Assembly: GCA_031362245.1 (NCBI GenBank)
Contig: JANLSD010000163.1
Location: forward strand, 1 to 17,624
DNA length: 17,624 nt
DNA from: JAAURS01 sp031362245
Lineage (GTDB): Bacteria; Cyanobacteriota; Cyanobacteriia; Thermosynechococcales; Thermosynechococcaceae
Reading direction: 5' to 3'
The translations under genes were made by a program, and so were the position numbers. Below the pieces are notes generated by a model. The model did not search any database and had not been told where the DNA came from. It saw only the letters and a list, made by a program, of their open reading frames with translations. The stretch's first letter is position 1. Each line of letters begins with the position of its first letter. Of the stretch, positions 7,301 to 15,200 are shown piece after piece.

Positions 7301-7751
7301 GTGACCCTCCAATTCTGATTAAAAACTGCTCGATAGTTGACCTGCATCCTAACACGGTAAATTTAGGCAAACGCCGTCAGACCCCGTTCTAGGCTATAAG
7401 TTGCAACACAGTTTAACCAAGTCGCAACAGAGCGTTACATTTCTAGGCGTCTCACAATCAAATTGTAGGTAGTTGGTTGGAGATATTCAATTGTAGGTTC
7501 GGCGACAGTCTCAAACCGCAAACCTTCATTACGCTAAGACAAAAGGAGTCTAGCAGATCAGCAAAACGCGATAAAATAGGTCTCGATTTGTAAATGGCGC
7601 ATCTTTAGTCGTCGCTGCACCGCACCTTTAAAACGCTTTTTAAAGATGCTTAGGAATGCATACCTGGGCTGCATTGATGTCCCTGTGCCTTTTATTGCAG
7701 AATAATAAACAAAAGAAAAACGCACGTTAGCTTCGGAGAGATTTAATCACA
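7301..7751. promoter_or_regulatory. Divergent chlP-petH control region
   Basis: 451 bp with no credible gene. It holds AAGTTGCAACA (7398-7408) and AAGTCGCAACA (7419-7429), a direct repeat spaced 21 bp start to start. A second direct repeat, AATTGTAGGT, occurs at 7461-7470 and 7489-7498. Toward petH there is a paired GCATCTTTA/TAAAGATGC stem (7599-7607 with 7641-7649) enclosing a further AT-rich hairpin. TAAAAT (7572-7577) is a possible -10 for petH. I could not place convincing -35 boxes. Confidence 0.5.
7599..7649 (+). promoter_or_regulatory. Possible structured petH leader
   Basis: GCATCTTTA (7599-7607) is the exact complement of TAAAGATGC (7641-7649). Inside, CTTTAAAA (7626-7633) can instead pair with TTTTAAAG (7638-7645), and the two stems share bases, so they are alternatives. 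It lies about 100-150 bases before the petH start, downstream of a possible -10. A folded petH leader is described in other cyanobacteria; a regulatory role here is inference. Confidence 0.4.
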
Positions 7752-8939
7752 ATGTTCAATCCCAGTGCATCTGGCTCTACTCATTCCCTATCGGGAAATC
7801 GACTCTATCGTTACGAAGTTGTGGGATTGCGCAACAGTGACTCCAGTGGGCAACAGACCCCCATTCGGACAAGCGGCAGCCGCTTTTTCACCGTTTCCTA
7901 TGACCGGATGAATCAGTTTATGCTCCAAGTTGCTAAAGCTGGCGGCAAAATTGTAAATATTCTTCAAATCTCTGGAGATGCACCCGTTGCCTCCTCTGGC
8001 AGCGCTAGCACCCCCAGTGCCGCTGCTCCCGCAGCCAAAGCCAAAAAAGATGAAAGCGATATTCCGATTAACTTATATCGGCCTAACCAGCCGTTTGTGG
8101 GCAAATGTCTCTCTAACGAAGAGCTTGTGCGCGAAGGCGGAGAAGGCACCGTCAGACATCTGACCTTTGACCTCTCTGAAGGAAATTTGCGTTACCTCGA
8201 AGGCCAAAGCATCGGCATCATTCCCGATGGAATCGACGACAAAGGCAAGCCCCATAAGATCCGGCTCTATTCCATTGCCTCCACCCGCCACGGCGACCAT
8301 CTCGATGAAAAAACGGTTTCATTGTGCGTCCGTAAACTGGAGTACAAGCATCCCGAGTCAGGTGAAAAAGTGGAGGGCGTCTGCTCTACATTTTTAACCA
8401 AGTTAGCGGTGGGTGCTGACGTTAAGATTACTGGCCCTGTGGGCAAAGAAATGCTGCTCCCCAGCGACCCCAACGCCACCATCGTCATGATGGCGACGGG
8501 TACGGGTATTGCACCGTTCCGCGCCTTTATTTGGCGGATGTTTAAGGAGCGTGAACAGAACCCTGAGTATCAATTTAAGGGTCTGGCGTGGTTGTTCTTT
8601 GGCGTCGCCTACACGGCGAACGTACTGTACAAAGAGGAGCTAGAAGCCCTTCAGGCTGAGTTCCCCGACAACTTGCGTGTTACGAATGCCATTAGCCGAG
8701 AGCAACAAAATGCTCAGGGCGGCAAGATGTACATCCAGCACCGCATTCAAGAGAATGCTGACAAGCTCTGGGAATTGGTTCAAAAAGAGAACACCCATGT
8801 GTATATCTGCGGACTCAAGGGCATGGAAGGCGGCATTGATGAAGGGATGGCCTCAGCCGCCAGCAAGAATGGCGTGGTCTGGGCGGATTACCAACGCACG
8901 CTTAAGAAAGCAGGCCGTTGGCATGTTGAAACCTATTAG
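7752..8939 (+). CDS. petH: Ferredoxin-NADP reductase, phycobilisome-linked long form
   Basis: 395 aa. It passes electrons from photosystem I-reduced ferredoxin to NADP+. Residues 17-73 are a CpcD-like linker domain (RLYRYEVVGL... SGSRFFTVSYDRMNQFM) that binds phycobilisomes. An Ala/Ser/Pro/Lys hinge follows (78-100), then the FNR core: FAD motif RLYS (171-174), NADP-binding GTGIAPFR (250-257), CGLKGME (353-359) and the terminal aromatic Tyr395. There is no Met between M57 and M234, so the internal start that yields the short form in Synechocystis is not obvious here. GGAGAG lies 11 bases before ATG 7752. Confidence 0.97.
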   Translation: MFNPSASGSTHSLSGNRLYRYEVVGLRNSDSSGQQTPIRTSGSRFFTVSYDRMNQFMLQVAKAGGKIVNILQISGDAPVASSGSASTPSAAAPAAKAKKDESDIPINLYRPNQPFVGKCLSNEELVREGGEGTVRHLTFDLSEGNLRYLEGQSIGIIPDGIDDKGKPHKIRLYSIASTRHGDHLDEKTVSLCVRKLEYKHPESGEKVEGVCSTFLTKLAVGADVKITGPVGKEMLLPSDPNATIVMMATGTGIAPFRAFIWRMFKEREQNPEYQFKGLAWLFFGVAYTANVLYKEELEALQAEFPDNLRVTNAISREQQNAQGGKMYIQHRIQENADKLWELVQKENTHVYICGLKGMEGGIDEGMASAASKNGVVWADYQRTLKKAGRWHVETY

Positions 8940-8985
8940 TATATAGCGAATGAGTTCGCGGATATTAGGTGACTTGCTAGATGAG

Positions 8986-9217
8986 TGACACCTTGCACTA
9001 CCCCCCTCAGTCCCATCATATAAAGCTACGGTGTACACACAAGTCGGATTTCTTTTGAACACCCTGCATTACCCCCCTCAATCCCCCCTTATAAAGGGGG
9101 GAAGAATATGGACTGACTCCCTCCCCTAGCTCTTTCAGAGCGGCTACGCCAAATATAAGGGAGGGGTTAGGGTGGTTTATGTACAAGGTGTCAGCATCTG
9201 ATAAAGCTGACACCTTG
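8986..9217. repeat. Composite C/G-run inverted-repeat element
   Basis: This fills most of the 375-bp gap between petH and the CNNM gene. It starts with TGACACCTTGCACTACCCCCC (8986-9006). It holds a 21-bp module beginning GCTACGGTGTACACAC (9025-9045), then a second terminus ACACCCTGCATTACCCCCC (from 9059). The inner GGGGGGAAGAATATG region resembles the copy at 17443-17465. It ends with GGTTAGGGTGGTTT...AAGGTGTCA (to 9193), which mirrors the left end imperfectly. A 12-bp hairpin (9184-9195 with 9206-9217, TGACACCTTG type) closes it. No gene is visible. Confidence 0.7.
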
Positions 9218-9314
9218 CATAATGAGAATGACTGCTATTCCCTAGGAAAGCTTGACTTAGTCTATAGATGACTGACATCAGAAACGATATGATTTTGGGT
9301 AAGCCTTTTGAATC

Positions 9315-10439
9315 TTGCTTACGCACGATATTTTCTCCGTGATTTTTCAGTGGATTGATGCTCCCCGTTTCCTCGTCACTGAATCAGTGCTAGGAGACTT
9401 AAAGTTTGATATCGCAATTTTGGCGGTGCTCATTCTACTGTCAGCCCTGTTTTCGGGGTCTGAAACAGCCATTACGGCACTGGATAACCTGAAGCTGCGA
9501 TCGCTCATGAAGGAAGAGGGCGATCCCGAGGGGCTGTTCCGCCTCGTTTTAGAAAAGCGGGCCAGATTTATTACCACGCTTTTAATTGGCAACACCCTCG
9601 TCAATAACGCCACCGCCATTTTGACCAGTAATCTGTTTGTGATCTGGCTGGGGGGCGCGGGGGTGGGCATCGCCACCGCTGTCTCGACGGTTTTGCTGCT
9701 GCTCTTTGGCGAAATTACGCCTAAGTCTTTAGCCATTAACCACGCAATGCAGGTGTTTCGGGTCGTGGTGCGACCGATTTATTGGCTTTCCGTTGCGTTA
9801 GCCCCCATTATTTATGGCTTTGAGGCCATTACCCACAGGCTCTTGCGCTTCTTACAGGGCAATATGGTGGCCCCCAGCGAGTCGGTCGAGGACTTGGAGT
9901 TAATGATTGAAGTACTGGGTGGCAGAGGTCAGCTCGACCTGCAAAAACATCAGCTTTTGAACAAAGCATTGGCTCTAGATAACCTCAGCGCCCGTCAGGT
10001 GGTCAAACCCCGCACGGAGATGTGTACCATTTCCCATGAGGCCAGCATCCAAGAGGTCATCGACGTTTGTTTGGACAGTGGCTACTCTCGCATTCCGGTA
10101 CAGGGCGAGTCTAAAGACGAAATTGTGGGGGTGATTCACCTCAAGCGCGCCGTGCATTACCTCAAGGTGCATGGCAACGAATCGGTTTCAGCAGCGATGG
10201 ATGCACCTGTGTATGTGCCTGAGACCAAGCGGGTGGCAGATTTACTCAAAGAAATGTTGCAACAGCGGCTGCACCTGGCGATCGTGGTGGATGAGTATGG
10301 CGGCACCGTGGGCCTTGTTACCCTGGAAGATGTGATTGAAGAGCTGGTGGGCGAAATCTATGACGAAAGTGACTTGCCGAGGCACCCATCCCGTCGCGTC
10401 AGCACGACCGCACCCATCCAAAACATACACAACACCTAG
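9315..10439 (+). CDS. CNNM/CBS-domain membrane protein (HlyC/CorC family), short form
   Basis: 374 aa. The family is linked to Mg2+ or other divalent cation transport; older names call it hemolysin-like. The N-terminal CNNM domain has membrane segments at about 32-55, 100-130 and 150-170, with the signatures FSGSETAI (46-53) and FGEITPKSLA (131-140). Two CBS motifs follow at about 228-350, ending VDEYGGTVGLVTLEDVIEELVGEI. The usual C-terminal CorC/HlyC domain is absent: after DESDLP the chain ends in about 20 low-complexity residues. I saw no continuation in another frame. The start is uncertain: TTG 9315 gives the longest product, GTG 9339 is an alternative, and neither has a good Shine-Dalgarno. 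Confidence 0.87.
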   Translation: MLTHDIFSVIFQWIDAPRFLVTESVLGDLKFDIAILAVLILLSALFSGSETAITALDNLKLRSLMKEEGDPEGLFRLVLEKRARFITTLLIGNTLVNNATAILTSNLFVIWLGGAGVGIATAVSTVLLLLFGEITPKSLAINHAMQVFRVVVRPIYWLSVALAPIIYGFEAITHRLLRFLQGNMVAPSESVEDLELMIEVLGGRGQLDLQKHQLLNKALALDNLSARQVVKPRTEMCTISHEASIQEVIDVCLDSGYSRIPVQGESKDEIVGVIHLKRAVHYLKVHGNESVSAAMDAPVYVPETKRVADLLKEMLQQRLHLAIVVDEYGGTVGLVTLEDVIEELVGEIYDESDLPRHPSRRVSTTAPIQNIHNT

Positions 10440-10614
10440 TTTTTTCCTCCAAAAAAAGGATTATGGATTAAATCCTTGTGCTTGCAACATCGGTAAAACT
10501 CTGTAAATACGTCTTACAGCAAACAGCAATGCGTGCTCCAATCCCGTATGATTTGATGAACTTATTAGGGTCAGTTCGATCAAAACTTGATGATGTGCTT
10601 CTGCTCTTGGGGAA

Positions 10615-12159
10615 ATGGGGATGACTCAAACGCCTTTTCGGTTCAAAGGTGGCAATGTTAATGTCGGTCTTGCTAATGTCGATCTTGTTAATGTCGATTT
10701 ATGGACGGATCGAGATAACGTCATTGCCTTAAATCTCAGTCAATGTTTCAATCCAACCTGTTTAGCGTCTAATCCAGGCCATCTAGATGATTGTCAGCGC
10801 TGCGGGTCAGCACTGCGACTGGCTGGACGGTACCGTGCGGTACAGACCATTGGGGCTGGGGGATTTGCGTCCACCTTTAAGGCCATTGATGAGCATCGGT
10901 TAGGAACCCCTTGCGTCATCAAACAATTTTTGCTTCAGCAGCAAGACCGTTCCATCCATCAAAAAGCAGTTGATCTGTTTACCCAAGAAGCCTTCTTGCT
11001 GAAGGATTTAGGCATTCATCCGCAAATTCCAGCACTAAAGGCTTTTTTAGAGCAGGATGCTCGGCTTTACATTGTCCAAGAATATATTGAGGGGCACAGC
11101 CTGCGGCGAGAGTTTGAACAGCGGGGATGCTTTGGGGAAGCTGAGGTTGAGCAGATGCTCAAGTCATTGCTGCCTGTGCTGCAATTTATTCACGATCACC
11201 AAGTCATTCACCGCGACATCAAGCCCAGCAATATCATCCGAAAAGAAGATGGAACCCTTGTTTTGATTGACTTTGGGAGTTCGCATCAGTCCTATACCCG
11301 TCTTTTTGACCGCAGAACACCCCGCACAGCAACGCCCGGTTACGCCCCACCGGAACAAATGAAGGGACAGGTTTATCCCAGTAGCGATTTATTTAGCTTA
11401 GGGCTAACCTGTCTGCGGCTGTTGACCGGCGAATTCCCCGATGATGATGGGGTTGATCCGCTTCAGGATGCTGAGGTTGGTTGGTGCTTGGAATACGCTA
11501 TTAGCACTCTGAGCGATCGCCTCGGCACAGTCTTCACAACCTTGCTCCAAACCGATGTGCAGCATCGATATGCCTCTGCTCAAGCGGTGTTAGAAGACTT
11601 AGCTGCCGCCACAGAAATTTGTCGAGTGCCATACTCCACCACTACATTCCACCCAATGGAGGGTAGCAGCCTAGATTACGCCCATTTAGAGACCTTACTG
11701 GCGACGCAACAGTATCAGGCAGCGGATGATGAAACTTGGCGACTCTTGCTCCAATGTGCCCACCGAACCGAACAGGGTTGTCTCAGTCTTGATGCCCTAG
11801 AGACCCTACCTTACGGCATGCTGAATAGGCTAGATCAATTGTGGGGCACTCATAGCCAAGGACGGTTTGGCCTGCGGATCCAGCAAGAACTCTATCGAGG
11901 GTTAGGCGGTACGGCGGCATTTGATTTCCCACTATGGCAAACCTTTGCCGAGCGCGTCGGCTGGTGCCAAGATCGGCACTGGCTGAACTATGCTGAGCTG
12001 ACCTTTGCCAACCATGCCCCCCAAGGTCACTTGCCAACCTGCTGTATCCAACCGCTCAATCGCCAGGGCACTGAACAGGATGTGTGTGGATGGTGGCGAT
12101 TGGGCTTTATCACTCTAATGGAACGACTTGAACAGATGAATAACGTCGTATATACGTGA
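10615..12159 (+). CDS. Ser/Thr protein kinase fused to a GUN4-like domain
   Basis: 514 aa. An N-terminal zinc-ribbon-like cluster (C44, C49, C60, C63) is common in cyanobacterial kinases. The kinase domain (about 73-330) is complete: glycine loop GAGGFAST (80-87), K103, E125, HRD 199-201, N206, DFG 219-221 and APPEQ (244-248). Residues 355-480 match the GUN4 fold: LLATQQYQAADDETWRLLL, LDQLWGTHSQGRFGL and VGW. GUN4 binds protoporphyrin and Mg-protoporphyrin and stimulates Mg-chelatase, so this may be a porphyrin-responsive kinase (inference). No transmembrane segment is visible. The first 35 residues contain a 5-residue repeat. ATG 10615 and ATG 10621 are both possible starts. Confidence 0.9.
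   Translation: MGMTQTPFRFKGGNVNVGLANVDLVNVDLWTDRDNVIALNLSQCFNPTCLASNPGHLDDCQRCGSALRLAGRYRAVQTIGAGGFASTFKAIDEHRLGTPCVIKQFLLQQQDRSIHQKAVDLFTQEAFLLKDLGIHPQIPALKAFLEQDARLYIVQEYIEGHSLRREFEQRGCFGEAEVEQMLKSLLPVLQFIHDHQVIHRDIKPSNIIRKEDGTLVLIDFGSSHQSYTRLFDRRTPRTATPGYAPPEQMKGQVYPSSDLFSLGLTCLRLLTGEFPDDDGVDPLQDAEVGWCLEYAISTLSDRLGTVFTTLLQTDVQHRYASAQAVLEDLAAATEICRVPYSTTTFHPMEGSSLDYAHLETLLATQQYQAADDETWRLLLQCAHRTEQGCLSLDALETLPYGMLNRLDQLWGTHSQGRFGLRIQQELYRGLGGTAAFDFPLWQTFAERVGWCQDRHWLNYAELTFANHAPQGHLPTCCIQPLNRQGTEQDVCGWWRLGFITLMERLEQMNNVVYT
10657..10701 (+). repeat. 15-bp tandem repeat, three copies, in the kinase N-terminus
   Basis: GTTAATGTCGGTCTT, GCTAATGTCGATCTT and GTTAATGTCGATTTA are consecutive and in frame, encoding VNVGL, ANVDL and VNVDL. 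They precede the conserved ALNLSQC start of the zinc-ribbon region, so the first 35 or so residues look like a lineage-specific extension. Confidence 0.85.
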
Positions 12160-12261
12160 ATTGATATGAAGCAAGATATGGAGTGGCGCTACAGTGGGTA
12201 GAAATTAACTGCGGAGTGTTGTCCCTAGGGTCAATCGCATTGTTTGAGTCTATTGAAATGA

Positions 12262-12271
12262 GGCGATCGCC
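12262..12271. promoter_or_regulatory. HIP1 palindrome overlapping a ribosome binding site
   Basis: GGCGATCGCC abuts ATG 12272 directly. The GAGG Shine-Dalgarno (12260-12263) overlaps its left end, with eight bases to the start codon. HIP1 sites are frequent across this window, mostly inside genes. Confidence 0.7.
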
Positions 12272-15200
12272 ATGAATCAGTCTTCTGCCCCCAATCCTCA
12301 GGACATCCCCACGCCAGATCCTGCCTTGCCACCGAAGCCCAACGGCATCCCAGAGATCAACGCGCTGCTCCAGAAAATGGAAGAGGCTCCATTGCAGCCC
12401 CAGCCTTGGGAGCAAGCAAAAAGCAGACCTGCTGTAGGGTCTAGTGCCGGAACCAAATCTCGTGCTCAGCAAAAAAGTTGGAGCTTCTCGACCAAGGTCG
12501 TTCTGGGGGCGATCGCCTCTACCACTATCCCGCTCTTTCTCTTAGGGATTGGGGGCTATTGGACAGGGCAATCCCTTAAGAAAAATGTGACCGATGCACC
12601 TGCGGTTGAAGCCATCCAGACCTACAGTACCAATCTGTTGGTGGGGACAGGGGCGTTGGTCGTGCTTTCGGGGGCGATCGCCACCCTTGTTGCCAGCCGT
12701 GCCACCCGTGAAATCAACACCGCCGCCATCACCTCCAGTGCCCTTCTCAATCGTCTGCGCCGAGAAGACCGTTCCGATCAAGCACGCACCGTGGAGGGCA
12801 ATGCACTAATCGCCCTGAACGCGAATCTAAAAATATTAGACCAGCAGCTTCCGCAACTGCTCTCAACCCAAGAAGCAGAAGCAGAACAGCTCAAAATTCT
12901 CATGGAGATGACCCAACGGCTGCGAGAAGCACGCTCTGAAGAAGATGCGCTGCGCATTGCCGTAACAGAAGTGCGACAGCGTTTTAGAGCCGATCGCGTA
13001 ACGGTATTCCGGCTTCAGGCTAACGGTGAAGGAGTTTTTGTTGAAGAATCTGTGGCCCAGGGCTGGCCTAAACTGCTCTGGTCTAACATTAACGACCCCT
13101 GTTTTGAAGAAGGATATATCCAAAAATACCGTGATGGAAGAGTCCGAGCCATTGACAACATCTACACCGCCAACCTGGGCGACTGTCATGTTGGCCTACT
13201 GGAACGGTTTGGCGTCAAAGCCAATTTAGTAGCGCCTATTGTTCAAAACAATCAGCTTTTTGGGCTGCTGATTGCCCATCAATGTTCAGATACCCGGTTT
13301 TGGCAGGCGGTTGAGATTGACCTGTTTGCCCAAATGGCCTCCCAGGTTGGGGTTGCCCTAGACTATGCGCGGTTGCTAGGAGACATCGATCAGCGGGCCA
13401 CTCAATCCCAGCTTTTGATTGACATTACGCGACGAATTCGTACCTCTCTTAACCTTGAGGACGTGCTCCAAGTGACCGTCAATGAAGTGCGCAAGGCACT
13501 CAACGCAGATCGCGTAATGGTCTATAGTTTTGACCCGCAGTGGTACGGCACCGTAATTGCAGAGGCGGTGTTGCCAGGATTTCCCAAGGCACTATGGGCC
13601 AAAATCAAAGACCCCTGCTTTGCTGAGGGGTACGTTGAAAAATATCAGTCCGGTCGAGTCCAGGCCACCCCCAATATCTACGAAGCGGGCTTAACCCAGT
13701 GCCATCTCCAGCAGCTAGAACCCTTTGCAGTCAAAGCAAACTTGGTTGCACCCATTATTAAAGACGGGAAGCTGTTTGGGCTGCTGATTGCCCATCAATG
13801 CGCTGCGCCCCGCAACTGGTTGTCTGCCGAGGTAGATTGGTTTACCCAAATTGCGATCCAGGTAGGGTTTGCGATCGATCATGCCCGTTTGCTAGAGCAG
13901 GTCAACACCGAAAGTATTCAGTCCAAAGCCCTGGCAGACATTACGCGCCACATCCGAACGTCCTTGATTGAAGACGATGTGGTCAAAACGACCGTCACAG
14001 AAGTTCGTCGCGTCCTTCAGGCAGATCGCGTGATTGTGTATAGCTTTGATGCGGAGTGGTATGGCACCGTTGTGGCGGAGGCTGTTGTCCCAGGCTATCC
14101 CAAGGCACTATGGGCCAAAATCAAAGACCCCTGCTTTGCGGAAGGCTATGTCGATCAGTATCGAGATGGACGGGTGAAAGCCACTGCCAATGTTGAGACG
14201 GAGGGATTAACCCGCTGTCACCTCAGTCAACTGGAGCCTTTTAGCGTGAGGGCCAGCCTGGTTGCGCCTATTCTCAAAGAAGATCAGCTCTTTGGGCTAC
14301 TGATTGCCCATCAATGTTCTGGGCCACGGGACTGGCAGGCGAGCGAAATTGAGTTATTGGGTCAGGTTGCAGTGCAGGTGGGCTTTGCCCTAGACCACGC
14401 CCGCCTTCTCGATCAGGTGGAGCAAGCGTACCAAACGGCGGCAACATCCTCCGAAAACCAGCGCCACCAACGCGAAAACATTCAGCATCAGGTTGGGGAC
14501 TGGCTGAAGCACAGTAACCCTGCGGTCAAGACCCTATCAGTCCAGATGCTTCAGCAAATGGAGAGTGTCACGACGCTCTATCAGCACGTCAAACTCATGA
14601 TGACGGAAACCCAGAGCGTACAGTCTTCTTTAGCTCAACAAGATGTTCACGGAAAACACGCCCACGAGATGTTGGCACAAAGCCATCGGCTGCTAGAAGC
14701 CCTGGAGCAGCATTTATCTACCTCACAGGACGGTTTAAGCACAGCCGCCCAGAACGCCCGTCAACTGAGAAACCCTGCCCAAAAGCTCTCCGAGGCAACA
14801 CAGTTTATCCACCAAATCACCTCACAGATGAAGCTTCAGGCAATGAACGCAGCCCTAGAAGCCACGCGACTGGGAGACTCTGCCCAAGATTTTGCCAGCA
14901 TTGGCGAGAAGGTACTGGATTTGGCCCGTCAATTGGATGCAAAGACCACCGACTTCACAGCCGTAGTCGAAACCCTCCAAACGCATCTTTCAGGAACGGT
15001 GGAAGTCGTGCAGCAAGAAGCTCAGTACATACAGCCCTGTTTGGAGCTGCTAGCGCAAACGAAGCTTACCCTTGAACAGATGCAGTTAGCCCATACCGAA
15101 ATGCAGGCTTGGTTCACCTCTGTGGGTGAGTCAACCCAACGCCAGTCTGAGTCTTCTACAACAGCCAGCCAAATTATTTTGGATGTAGCCTCCCGTGCCA

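Noticed and set aside
7301..7751. NtcA-type site (GTA-N8-TAC) controlling petH
   Set aside because: I scanned for the spaced GTA/TAC pattern by eye and found no match in this region.
8945..8958. Hairpin GCGAA-TGAG-TTCGC after petH as a terminator
   Set aside because: The stem is only five pairs and no T-run follows on the plus strand.
9016..9213. 65-aa minus-strand frame in the petH-CNNM gap
   Set aside because: It is entirely within C/G-run repeats and looks like translated repeat, with no initiation signal.
8986..9217. CRISPR array
   Set aside because: Repeats are palindromic, unequal in length and irregularly spaced, with no unique spacers and no cas genes.
10380..10614. Frameshifted remainder of the CorC/HlyC domain after the CNNM gene
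   Set aside because: No frame in this stretch shows text resembling that domain; it is AT-rich with stops.
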